From NCBI RefSeq assembly GCF_963678635.1, contig NC_087069.1:48746222-48810221 (forward strand): a DNA stretch of 64,000 nucleotides. The letters run 5' to 3'. How positions within the stretch are numbered: position 1 is the stretch's first letter; every line of letters starts with the position of its first letter. Of this stretch, positions 35,518-47,639 are shown piece by piece. The notes under the pieces were generated by a model. It had not been told where the DNA came from, searched no databases, and saw nothing but the letters and a program-made list of their open reading frames with translations. The position numbers and the translations under genes are program-made. Origin of the DNA: Symsagittifera roscoffensis. Its lineage: Eukaryota > Xenacoelomorpha > Acoela > Convolutidae.

Positions 35518-35728
35518 TGATTCTTTCTACTTTCAAATTTTGCGGTCTCAATTATTTGTCCTGGTTAAGGATATTATTCCGTTTTTAGACAAACTCATGT
35601 CGAATCAAAAAGTGGTCAAATTTTCAAGAAGGAAAAACGCAATCAGAGGAAACTTGGTGTACTGGAGATATTATGAATTACCTACATACAAACCTACGCA
35701 CGGTTTTTTTCGAAGTCTAAATACGTAG
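35518..35728 (+). repeat. Diverged copy of the 2234-2650 region
   Basis: Shared blocks include GTCAAATTTT and GGAAACTTGGTGTACTG (GGGAACTTGGTGTACTG at 2581). Similarity falls off around 35700, so only the first part of the ORF at 2537 is represented. Confidence 0.6.
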
Positions 35729-36059
35729 TCCTAATGATCGATTAGCTAGTAAAACTGTTAGTGTTTATAGTAAAAAAAGAACATTTAAGCCCTGCAGAAC
35801 ATCTGAAGCCAAAGAACGAAAGTAAGAAGAAAGATTAATTTTAAAAACAGAATTTTGTTTGTAGTTTGTGACATCTCTTTATATAATGCTATGTCTGTTG
35901 GCTGTATGTTTAGATGGAAAAACTGTTTTTTAATTGAGACCGTTTCTGCTCACTTAAAAAACTTTGACCATTGCATGGCCTTCAGTTTAAGCAATGAAGC
36001 AAGCCCACTGCAAATAAAGCAGCTCTAGAAAATTGGCACCTTTATATTCTATAGAAAAA
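35729..36059. other. Gene-free AT-rich stretch
   Basis: I see nothing supportable here. Confidence 0.5.
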
Positions 36060-36955
36060 AAGACAAAAAAATGGATGGCTTATTGGTTGGAAAAACGGAC
36101 AGACGGATAGCTAGATCTATCGACGGATCGATTGATGTATGGTCAGATGGAACAAATAACGGCTGCTTGTATCAAAAGCTGATTGGTTGGATGGATGGCT
36201 GAGGGGATGAACAGTTGAATGGAAGGTCAGATGCGCAGTCAGATGCGTGGATTGCTTGATGGATTGAGGGCTAGATAGTTGATTGAATGGATCAATCGTT
36301 TGTTTGATGGCTGGTTGAAAAATTGGATAAATCACGTTTGGATAACTTGTCGGATGGAAAATGGGTAGCTGGTTGATGTACAGCTGGATAGATTGTTGAA
36401 AAAACAGATGATTTAGTAGATAAATGGAGGTAGAATGCATGGCTGGATGGTTTGATAAATAGTTGAATAGATAGTAAGCATTGTGGACGGATAATTAGCT
36501 GTGTGAATCGAAAGCATGGAGCGATGGCTAATTGGACTTTTGAATGTACAACTGACTGATTGGATAATGCTTGGCTATATGGAAAGATGCAGTAAAGCAA
36601 GATGGATGGTAGTTCAAGGGATGGAAAACATTCTATTTAAAACGATGAATAGGCAGACTGATAAATAACTAGATTTTTAAAGAGCGGGATGGTTGCATGG
36701 CTGGGTGGCAGGATCGATTGATGTATGGCTGAATGGCTAAGTAAGTATTTGGATGGATCGGGGGCTATATTCATAATTGTCTGAATCGGCGGAGGGCTTG
36801 CTGGACTGGAAACTGACTGATGGCTAGAAGTCTGGTTGGATAGCTAGACCGATGGATTGCTTGATAACTTGGTAAGAAGAGGTTTGATGGACTAGTGGCT
36901 GGTTCATAGGATGAATGGTCGATTGATTGAAGTGTTTTCCGGACAAATGCTTAAT
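36060..36955. repeat. Degenerate GGAT/TGGA satellite array (+ orientation)
   Basis: Imperfect four-base-based repeats (ATGGATGGCTGGTTGGATGG and variants). This array lies just outside the left arm of the large inverted repeat. At the scale of a few hundred bases it is directly similar to 48340-48650 in the right arm. The long open frames in it (HPSIHPS type on the reverse strand) reflect the repeat. Confidence 0.85.
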
Positions 36956-37729
36956 TTCTTCTGGTAACAGTTTAATTCTTGAATAAACTATAAACTTTAC
37001 CAGTGTAAAATCAAATGATTCTTCAGATTATTGAACATACTTAGAAAATAATTAATAGGCCGAGAAAATTTTCTTCTAGAATTGGACTCAACTCAAGAGT
37101 TTAACATTTGAAAGGTTATGAAGAGCAAAAACGATTTAATTTTAATAATAAATTATTTTCAGAAATTGAGCCTGTTATATTTTTGCAGTTAATCCGCAAA
37201 CTGAATTTTCACATACGAAGCAGATAATTCCATCTAAATCTTGAAAAAAATTTATTTAACTTTTCTTGATGCAACTGTTTGTTTTCATTGAGAATAAATT
37301 TTTTTTTATTATGTTAATTGAACAATTTGAAACAAACGTAATCGTTCTGTCATTTCAAACAAGTACAATAATGAAAAAATTGTAAAAATAACAAAAGTGT
37401 GTCTTACAAAAACCTGACTGTAGGATTTAATTTTGAAGCAAAATCAACTCTTTGATAAAGCGTTTTTTTTTTCAGTTTGAATTAGCCCGAGCAATAAAAT
37501 TATGATAACACGAAAAACAGACAAACAAGAGTTCGAGGAAGACGTTGTGATAATTCCTATAAACATTTCATCCTGCTGTTTGTTGTTTGGCTGCAGTTCA
37601 AGTGCATTTCAGTCCTAGTTTTTTAATTTTGCTCAAACTTACTAGTTACGGTCATTAAGGCGCAAAATCTTTTAAATAATTATCACGCTTAATGAGGTGT
37701 AAGTTGAACCATACTGACTATAGCAGCGG

Positions 37730-38290
37730 AAGGCCATGCTTCTGCGTTTTGTGGGTTTTTATATGCTGTGTTCCGCCGAAGACGATAGTGCTATAACACA
37801 CATCAGCAGGCAAAGGACTGCACGTTTGAGTAATATCCTGCCACTTGAAGTGAAGGCCCTGCCTCTCCATTTAGTGGGGCTAAATATGAAATGTTTCGGC
37901 AAACACGGATAGCGCAACAAAACACATCAAAGGTTAGGACTACTCATTTGATAATTATACTCTTGCTGAAATGAAAACCAACTATACCAGCTATACTAAT
38001 GAGAGGCGTTCGCAAGGAGCTTAGTGACAAACACAAAAAACATCAGAATAGCTATTGTTCGCTATCCAAATTTTTGTCTGCTATCCGCATAACCAAAACG
38101 CCAGGCCTCTGCGTTACCTGGTTCTTGAAAACTGGATTGGCTCTGAAAAATTGAAAGTGTATAAACACACATCATCAGTCTTTAGATGCTCTTCGTTAGG
38201 CTGGATTGCACCCATCTAGTTTTTTAATGATGCCAAACAAAAATCGGAGCTGATTATCTTTGCATGGTTCAACTAAGGCTCAACTAAAAA
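37730..38290. repeat. Dispersed repeat with a GC-richer core (GGCGTTCGCAAGGAGCTTAG)
   Basis: It is found in direct orientation at about 51240-51720 and inverted at about 50760-51170. A related core occurs at 3597-3650. Each copy includes a segment like GCTATCCGCATAACCAAAAC and a GGCTGGATTGCACCCATCT block. Confidence 0.7.
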
Positions 38291-39739
38291 CATCTTTCCA
38301 ATCTAACCGTTTTTTGTGTGCAAAAGATTTAATTTTTGGAAATATTTTTGCTTCATAAAAAATCAATCCAAAATTATATTTCCCCCGTTTGTCAAAAAAA
38401 AACACGCCCTAGATAAGCATTTCCACCACTATAAAAACCTTTCACGAAAACTCAAGTTATTGGAAGATTCAACATCAAAACACCCCAATCAATCTACTCT
38501 GGCCCAAAACAAACCTCGAGCAAAAAAAAATTGATTACTTCCTTTACTGTTTCGAAAAATGATTAAGCAATTTTAAATTTCAGTAAAAAAAAATTGACCA
38601 AAACAAAGTTATATAAGGTTTCAAATCAATTTTCAAAGTTACAACCTTTTTCATCAAACATTATTTGCTCAGGCAAATTTAAAAAAATTTGCAAATTTAA
38701 AAAAATTTCCTAGAATTCTTGTTTTCCGCTTTTTATGATACCTTTATGTTATTTCTCCAGCTCATTCAAATTGAACGCAAATTTGTTTTATCAAAGAGTT
38801 GGTCTACTTTCAAACAGGAATCAAACAGTCGAGTTTTTGCTAAGATCTAATTTTGTCATTTATACAAAATATTCATGTTAGTACGTGGTTGGAAATAAGA
38901 ATTGATTAACTTTGTTGCAAACGGCTCGATTAACACTTTTAAAAATGTTTTTTTTTTAGTTTCAACGAAAAGACTTTAAATAATACAAAACTTTTACTTA
39001 ATAAAATATACATGCTCACTTTTAATCCACTTTATCAACAAACTTAACCCAAATAATCTCGTTTTTGATCTTTGTAACCTCTCCAATTTCAAATTTTCGA
39101 GTTCAAGTTTAAGTCTAATTATTTGTCCAATTCTATTATTTAAACTTTTTGAGTGTTTTGAAAACTCGGCAGGTCATTTTGATATTAAAGAGGTAAACTG
39201 TATTGTTTATCTAAGAATTAAAAAATTAATTTCCTTAATTCAAAAAATACCATTTTTTTCCCAAATTATCAGACTACATTTTTCTAAATTTTGTCTGATT
39301 ATTCAATTACTGCTTGTATTTGATTAATGTTCTGATCTTGAAAACGAAACGAGTTTGTATCTTAAAAGAATTTCACATGTTACTGCGACAACCCAAGTCA
39401 TCATTTATCAATTGACAAAAAACTGAACAACTTACTTCGGTCGGAATTCTATTAATTTTCCAGAACTTTCAACACAAATTTTTTTCATGATCAGCACGTA
39501 TTGTTTGACATATTTTTCAATTGTTTCTTGAAAAGTATCTGCTTGTCAGATAATGAATAATAGTTGCTTTGCTCAAATGGTTTTGACACTTGTTGCAAAA
39601 TTTTTGAGCTATCCTTATCAATGTTGAAGGACATAGGATAAATTTGCTTGTTTAGCCACACCGTATACAGCCATGCCTAAAAAGAAGAGGGCAGCATATA
39701 GTTTTTTAATATAAAGGGTATCCATCAAGTCGTATATCC

Positions 39740-42360
39740 AGATATCTGGTCAGCTATCCTCATGTCAGTCAATCCAGTAGTCCATCCTTATACGCATACA
39801 TTTATTCAGGCATTCAAGCAACCACTAAACCAGTCATCTATCCATCAAGCCACACTGCAGCCAGCCAACTATCCCTCTTGTCATCGGACGAGCGCTTAAT
39901 TCATCCATTTATCCATCCAACCAACCTCTCATCGTCAATCAATGTGCTCATCGTCCATCCTTTCAGCCACCCAAACATTTAGTCGCCCATTGAGCAGTTC
40001 ATCCAAACAGTCATTGAACCAATAATTCAGTCATCCGTGTGGCATCAATCTATCCTTTCATCCAACTAAACAGCCAGCCACCATACCATCCTTTCATCTG
40101 GAGAGCATTTAATCTAATCGACCATCCAACCATGCAACCAGTCATTAATTCATCAAAGTTATGTTTAACCAAGTCAGTCTCCCAGCTATCCCAACATCAA
40201 ACAATCCATCGGTCTAGCTATCCAACCAGATTTCCGGCCTTCAAACAGTTTTCCGTCCACCAAGCCATCCGTCTATCAAGATAATTAAAATCTAGCCGCC
40301 ATTCCATCCAGCTATTTTCTTAGCCCTTTACCCTAACCAATCAGCCATTCATTAGTCTGGTGATCAGGCTATCTAGGTGTCTATTCATCTGACTTTCCTT
40401 CAACTATTCACGTTTTCAGCCATCTATCCGTTCATTCAGACATTTATAAATCTAGCCGCCGGTCCATCCAGATTTTAATTCAGCCATTCAGTCTTTTAAT
40501 GATCGAACCTGCCATCCATCCGTCCTACCAGCCATCCATTTATCATTCTAGCTATTCATTTGTTTGCCTATCCATTTTTTTCATTCAGAGTGATATCCAT
40601 CCCTTAAGCCAATAATCTATCTACCTGCACTGCATCTCTTTGTATGGCAATCCATTATCCATCGAGTCAGTTATTAATCAAAATATCCGTTTAGCCATCA
40701 CTCCATCTTGTCCATTCACCCAGCAATTTTTTCATCCCTCATGCCAACTATTCATTCAGCATTTATCCGGCCGTTCGGCCATGCATTCATCTTTTCACAC
40801 AACAAATCAGCCGTTTTTTATACTGCCCATCCAGAAGGCCAGGCATCTATCTAGCTTTACTTCAAATAGCCATCCATTGTCCATCCAGCAAATTACCCAA
40901 ACATTATTCTATTCAGTTTTTTATCCAGCCATCAAACCAACGATTCAGCCATCTCTCCAACCATCTATCCATTCAGTCATCTATCAAACCATCTATCCAT
41001 AAAGCCATCCACCTATCAAGCCATCCTTCATCTGTCTATTGTCCGTGCAACCGCCTAAGCAACATCAATCCAACCAACCAGCCATCCATCAATCTGGTCA
41101 TGCGGGTATCTAGGTTTCTATGTTTCTGACTTTCCAATTAACTGTTCATGTTTTCAGCCATCCATCCGACTATTCAAAATATTATAAGTCTAGCCACCGA
41201 TCCATTAAGCTATTTATTCAGCCAATCAGTCTTACATTGATCGACCCTGCCACTCATCCGTCTTACCAGTTATCCATTCGTCATTCTAGCCATAATTTTC
41301 ATATCCATTTTTCATTCGCAATGATATCCATCCCTTAAGCCAATAATCTATCTACTTGCACTGCATCTCTTCGTATAGCCGCATTATCCATCAAAACAGA
41401 GATTTATCTAAACATCCATTTAACCATTGCCCCATCTTGTCCATTCACCCTGCACTTTTTTCGTCCCCCATGCCACCGATCCATTCAGCATTTATCCGGC
41501 CGATCGGCCATGCATTCATCTTTTCACACAACAAATCAGCCGTTTTTTATACTGCCCATCCAGAAGGCCAGGCATCTATCTAGCTTTACTTCAAATAGCC
41601 ATCCATTGTCCATCCAGCAAATTACCCAAACATTATTCTATTCAGTTTTTTATCCAGCCATCAAACCAACGATTCAGCCATCTCTCCAACCATCTATCCA
41701 TTCAGTCATCTATCAAACCCTCTATCCATAAAGCCATCCACCTATCAAGCCATCCTTCATCTGTCTATTGTCCGTGCAACCGCCTAAGCAACATCAATCC
41801 AACCAACCAGCCATCCATCAATCTGGTCATGCGGGTATCTAGGTTTCTATGTTTCTGACTTTCCATTTAACTGTTCATGTTTTCAGCCATCCATCCGACT
41901 ATTCAAAATATTATAAGTCTAGCCACCGATCCATTAAGCTATTTATTCAGCCAATCAGTCTTACATTGATCGACCCTGCCACTCATCCGTCTTACCAGTT
42001 ATCCATTCATCATTCTAGCCATAATTTTCCTATCCATTTTTCATTCGCAGTGATATCCATCCCTTAAGCCAATAATCTATCTACTTGCACTGCATCTCTT
42101 CGTATAGTCGCATTATCCATCGAAACAGAGATTTATCTAAACATCCATTTAACCATTGCCCCATCTTGTCCATTCACCCTGCACTTTTTTCGTCCCGCAT
42201 GCCACCGATCCATTCAGCATTTATCCGGCCGATCGGCCATGCATTCATCTATTCACACAACAAATCAGCCGTTTTTTATTTTGCCCGTCCAGCAGTCTAT
42301 CTACCTGTACATCAACTAACCATCCATTGACCATCCAGAAAGTAATTCAAATACGGAAAC
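39740..42360. repeat. Degenerate CCAT/ATCC satellite array (left arm)
   Basis: Imperfect CCATCCATTCAGCCATCC repeats. Many open frames here encode His/Pro/Ser/Ile-rich repeats only because CCAT-type repeats rarely form stops. They are not genes. Confidence 0.88.
40584..42310. repeat. Higher-order tandem repeat, about 727-729 bp x 2.4
   Basis: Units start near 40584, 41309 and 42038. The second offset of 729 is nearly perfect, for example CATGCATTCATCTTTTCACA at 40782 and 41510. The right arm's array has no equivalent duplication, so this arose after the inversion. Confidence 0.88.
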
Positions 42361-42863
42361 TGTTATATTTTTTAGCTAAAATGTCAATTTTAAACTCTTT
42401 TTGATGTCTTAGCTCAATTTTTTAATTTTTTTTTGCTTCATTGTCTATGAAATGTTTTAAAACTGGTTGCGCGTGTTGGCTTCTGTTCCTAATGTGCCTT
42501 GTTTCGATTGTTAAAAAATGGTTTTTCTTAGTGGCCTCTGGTGACTGATCTATGACTTCAACACCAAGCGCATTCAACTCAATGCTGAAACTTTCAACTC
42601 TACACGAACAGCAGCCTGACAAGTGTATCCAAAACATCTCTTCACATGGTACTTCTCAGTCCTCGTGTTTTGATGCTTGACTGTGTGGCCGACAAATGTA
42701 GTCTTAATCCATTGCCTCAAACTAGTGCAACAAATTAGATTTAAGCTCATCCGAAAAAAAAATGAGTTTCATGATGGCAGACATGTTATTAGTTTTTGCG
42801 TCGTGATCAATATTTGCACTTAAATGATACCTCGCACTTTTTTTGCAGATGTAGGTCTGCGGT

Positions 42864-43085
42864 ATGTCATTGGTCCCAAAACAAACGGTAACGGATAATT
42901 ATCATCACAAAAAACTTCTCCTCGATATCGAAATCTTTTTTTTTGATATCACAATTTGTGATGTGGTCGTTGAAGAACTTCAAAAGATAGATGCCGTGGT
43001 AAAATCTATAGTAAATGGAGAAACAGATATTATCAAATATGAACGTAAAAAATGGCTACAAAGTATCTCAAGAGAAATGGGTTAG
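42864..43085 (+). pseudogene. Conserved ORF remnant in the left arm, unknown
   Basis: ATG at 42864 opens 73 codons with VTDNYHHKKLLLDIE and CDVVVEELQKIDAVVKSIVN. The mirror copy on the reverse strand (45359-45174) keeps the same amino-acid series with conservative changes, but has a one-base loss that shifts the frame midway. A T-rich tract ending GCAG lies just upstream (about 42835-42848), like a splice acceptor. I do not recognise the protein. It may be an exon of a gene once carried by the element. Confidence 0.35.
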
Positions 43086-43600
43086 TGGCATATCATTTGA
43101 CAGAGGGTCCTTTGTTTGGGTTATGAAAAAAAAAATTCTGACTCTACTTCTGTTGTAATACTTGATCGAACCATCAGTGAAAATTGAGCTTGTTAAACTG
43201 ATTCAAAGGTGATCAAAATGAGATAGATATCAAAGAAAATTTCTAAGCAATAGATAAGACAAAAGACAATAGTGGATGTTTCTACAACAGGCTGCGGTCA
43301 TAGTGTGGGAAAATTGTAAGGGTTTTATGGCCTGGCTAAAGTGAGCAAAATAGGTAAACCACTGAGGCAACTCTTATGACAACTTAATCAGGACGCTAGC
43401 AAAGTTGTTTCAAGTTTTTGAAGGTTCGAATAAAGGACAAAATTCATTGGAAATAATTTCAAAAAAAATATGGAAAGTATTGCTCTCGAGTCCGAACAAA
43501 ATTGTTGCGTTCCTTACAGTTAAAATCCAATTTCTAATCGTTGCGCTCAAGGAACTACTCGATCCGTCACGTACAAACTCATTTGGGTTACACAAACCAC

Positions 43601-44689
43601 CAGAAGCGGTGAAAAAAAAAAAGAAAAATCTAAAAAGCTTAGCTGTCAGTCAGGATAAGTTTATGTGCAATAAATCTTGTCTGGTTCAGATAAGGTCAAA
43701 AAAGGTGATAGTATAGAAATAGCGGATTGTGAAAACTAGGTCAACAGGTACTGCAGAAACGGTCGGTATAGACAAGACGACGATTACAGGAAGATAGATG
43801 AAAGGACAGAAATCCGTTGGCCACTCGCGTGCCTTTTTTCCATTTGCATTTCGAAAAGTTTGGATCTAAAATTTGTTTTTCTCAAAACTGCCGCTCTTCA
43901 GATAATTTTTAGCCGTTTCAATATCTCTATTCGACGATGCTTGTCTCACTCGCTTAGATTTTGCCATGGAGTCAATCTCATCAAGAAATTACTGATCAGA
44001 TTCTGATTTTGTGATGTATAAAAAATTGTAGATTTTAGCGAGAAGTATGTTATTGAATTTATCATCGCTGACCGGATATTTTGATGCAAATAACCATGTT
44101 TGCTGAAACCATTTTGGTAACCATACGTTTTTAAGTGTTATCACAGATGTTTCGGATTGTTTACCCAGTGGTCTTTTTTCTTTCGGTTTGTTTTTATATG
44201 TCTTCTAAAAATTGTATTTGTTTTCTTCCGCTAGTAATACGTATCCTCCAAAAATGAGTCAAATATTCTTATTCCCGCATCTTTGTATCCCTCTTTAGCC
44301 CTATCTAGCTTGCTTGATGTTTCCCTTGTCTACCCCAGCCTTGTCATTCTTCAACATTCTGAGAGTTATATTTGAAAAAAAAAAGGATTGCTTGGTCTCA
44401 AATTGCCCATTTTCGGGCAACTGATGCCGTATAAATTCATGTACTTTATCAGAAATAAATATCCAAAATTTGATGCTTCTCAATCCTGGTGAATCGATTT
44501 TTGACTGTTTGGGTGGCATGGTTGGATTCACAACCATTATAATCTAACTTCTACACCACTTTGGATTTTAGCTCACCCTAAGAATTCGATGTAGATGATG
44601 GCAACTACGTTTTTGGTTTTCGCATCATGAATAATTTTTCGCGTAGACATCACTCGTTTTTTTTGCAAATACTTGATTGTGGTTACCTC
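43601..44689. other. Spacer between the inverted arms
   Basis: About 1.1 kb of AT-rich DNA with no clear mirror match and no ORF I can defend. It is the loop position if the arms pair. Confidence 0.5.
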
Positions 44690-45173
44690 GATTTCAAGTA
44701 CTCAACATAGCTGATATGTTGTTACTGCTACTTTTAACAGTAAGGAACGCAACAATTTTCTTCGGACTCGAGATCAATACTTTCCATAATCTTTTTGAAA
44801 ATATTTCTAATGAAATGTTTTCTCAATTCGAGTCTTCAAAAACTTCAAAAACTTTGGTAGCGTCCTAATTAGGTTGCCAAAATAGCTGCCTGGTAGCTTG
44901 TTTCAGTGGTTTACCTGTTTTGTGTACTTTAGCCAGGCCATAAAGCCTGTAAAACTTACCTACTTTTTGACCACCTTTGAATTGGTTTGACATGGCTCAA
45001 TTCTCAATACATTTGGTTGGATCAAGTATTTCAACAAAACTAGAGTGAGAATTTGTTTTCTTCATAACCCGCAAAAAAGGACCTTTTGTCAAATGATATG
45101 CCACTTACCTGTTTCTCTTGGATTAATTTCTAGCCTTTTTTACATCCATATTTGATATCTGTTTCTTCATTTA

Positions 45174-45359
45174 CTATAGATTTAACCACGGTATCAATCT
45201 TCTGAAATTCTTCAACGACCACATCACAAAATGTGATATCAAAAGAAAATTTTCGATATCGGCGAGAAATTTTTTATGTTGATAATTATCCTTCACCGTC
45301 TTTTTTCGGAACCAATGACATAATTTGCCTAATCTGATTCGGTAACTGTAAATCACCAA
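45174..45359 (-). pseudogene. Mirror copy of the unknown ORF, frameshifted
   Basis: This is the right-arm partner of 42864-43085. VKDNYQHKKFLADIENF is readable before the frame is lost in a T run that is one base shorter than in the left arm. After that point the conserved series resumes in another frame. Confidence 0.35.
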
Positions 45360-47125
45360 CTTTTAAAACCGATATATCACCTTGCTTCCCCCTTGGTCGA
45401 TCTTCCCTTCAACAGTTTTTTTGAAGTGTTTTTTGAATTTTTGGAGTTGTGCTCTTCCTCTGTTTGTTAAGTATTTCTCAACTAAAGGCCATAATTATCA
45501 TTCAACATTGTTTTCACCTCTTACCTTGCCTTTTTTATTTTGCTTAAGATTTCTGTCATGAAACTTTAGTCTTTGGACTGCTTGGTCCGAGAGCATGCCA
45601 GTTTTGGGCACCTTAACTTGTTAAAAATTGGTGTTAAAAGACAAACTTTCTAAAAATTTAGCGCTGGTGGTACTTGATAAAAATGGTATTAAACAAGACT
45701 AAATCACAAAAGTAATATCAAAATTAAAACCGCTTTAAGCCAATTTCAACTTCCGAGCTGGAAGCAAAACAAAATCTTTCTTGCACAGACCTCGAGGAAA
45801 AAACCACACGTGACACACAGCAAAAAAGAAAGCATAGTTTTAAATCATCCTCTCCGCTTAAGCTTCCTCCCCGTTTACAAACCCCGTTTGCTCGCCAATG
45901 TCTATACTTTGCTGTCAATATTTCTTTCCGCCGTTTTTCTGGCGACTGACTTTTTTCGATTTAAGGAAAACTTAAAAGAACCGTTTTGAGGTTCTTTCTA
46001 ACTGTGGTTCGATTTTCCGCTAAGTGTGTTTCAATTTTCCACAGGTTCAACTCTATGAAGAAAATCTTTAAAACTACAGCAGCTCAGGTTACAATTTATT
46101 TTTTCGGTGCGAGATGAAATGCTTCGTGATGGGTGTTACCACAAACCCAGAACTGATTAATTGATTATTGATGCCAGTTTTACGGCTTTCCTGAAAAATA
46201 ATCACTGCACTACTAGTTTTCTTAGAATGCAAATCAAACGTTCAGCAGAGCAACTTGTTTATTGTGGATGCGGTGGCTGATTATTTTGACGATCAAGCCA
46301 TGCCGCGGTTATGCTTGACACTCCTCAGGTTCAGTTTCACAGCCGATAAAATATGCCAGGTGTTTCTGCAGTCCTACGGTATTTGATTTCAATGATACAT
46401 TTCATATAGATATGGACAAAAAATATCTTGAGAGAATGGAGACGCTTTCTGAAAGTAGCAGAAAAAAAGGTAGCAGAAAAAAAAACTGATAAAGAGCGAT
46501 AAAAAATTTGTGACCCTTTAGGGGAGACTCTAAATATATATCGACTCGTAGCAATTATTTTGTAACTAAACCCATATAGATTGCTTAAATTAAGTTTGGC
46601 TTTTAATTTGAAGAAACGATTTCGCCTAATTTTAATTCTGATTTGGATTCAATGAAGGTGCAGAATATTTTGTCTGGTATTGCATAGTCATTAAGGAAAA
46701 GGAGACGAACTAGCAAGGTGTGAAATATTTTCTGCGATAAAATGAAGTATTATTAAGGACGGCTAAAGGTGACTCTGAAAAATTGCTAAGAGTGGCCAGG
46801 AGACTTCGTCATCACTTACAATTCACTATTTAAACCACAAGCCCATTGGTAAGTTTAATTTTCTCGATTAAAAAAACCTTGACAAAAACGGGTCACTAAG
46901 CTCCGAGTGCTATCAAAAACCAACCGATAGGTATACTTTACTAAATTTTAGGAGTTGTAGGAGTTGTGCTTTCCTCAATTTCAAAAACAAAATTCAACTG
47001 AAGGAAGCCTCAAAAACGTCATAGGGTAGATTCATGACATCAGTAATAAGGATGGAAAACAGAGTTCTTGTCCTAGCAGTAACAACGTACAAAATCATGC
47101 TGATCCTTACTTTTCGAGGAAACAG
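45323..47125. other. Right-arm-only segment of about 1.8 kb
   Basis: The arms align on both sides of this stretch but not within it. It is therefore an insertion here or a deletion on the left. I see no terminal repeats, target duplication or credible ORF. Confidence 0.55.
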
Positions 47126-47639
47126 CGGATCTACAACTGCAAAAAAGTGCGAGGTATCACTTAAGCGCAAATATTGATCACGACGCGAAAACTAATATCA
47201 TCTCCGCCATCGTGAAATTTTTTTTTTCGGATGAGCTTAAATCTAAGTTGGTGCGAAAGTTAGGAGGCAATGGGTTAAACTATTTACATCGGCCGAACAG
47301 TCTGGCAACAAAACACTAGGATTGAGAAGAACCATGTTTTGGATACACTTGTCAGGCTGCTGCTCGTGTTGAGTTGAAAGTTTCAGCGTTGAGTTGAATG
47401 CTCTTGGTGTTGAATTGATAGATCAGTGACCAGAGGCTACTAAAAACAATTTTTTTTTTAGCAATTGAAAAGGAGCAAATTTGGGAGGAGTCAGAAACCA
47501 ACACGCGCAACCAGGTTTGAAACAGTTCACCGATAATGAAGCAAAAAAAAACTTCAAAAAAAAGAGCTTAGACATCGAAAACAGTTTGAAATTGGCATAT
47601 TAGCAAAACATTAACAATTTCCTTGTTTGGATAACTTGC

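Larger units (their letters stand above)
36960..43600 (+). repeat. Left arm of a giant inverted repeat
   Basis: Successive blocks match the reverse complement of the right arm in reversed order: 37080-37138 with 52322-52380; 38000-38110 with 50960-51065; 39290-39420 with 49540-49690; 39650-39790 with 49220-49330; 42440-42620 with about 47340-47560; 42864-43085 with 45174-45330; 43400-43560 with 44720-44870. Identity looks about 75-85%. Within the arm, 36960-39700 is AT-rich and non-coding, apart from a GC-richer dispersed motif near 37730-38290. Confidence 0.88.

Noticed and set aside
36117..36600. Reverse-strand ORFs of about 100 codons
   Set aside because: Same satellite by-product as the CCAT array, read on the opposite strand.
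39740..42404. Many overlapping ORFs of 70-143 codons rich in His, Pro, Ser and Ile
   Set aside because: They follow CCAT-type satellite periodicity in several frames at once. Lack of stops is a property of the repeat.
45724..45918. 64-codon reverse ORF in the right-arm-only segment
   Set aside because: No recognisable motif, no counterpart in the other arm, and within chance expectation.
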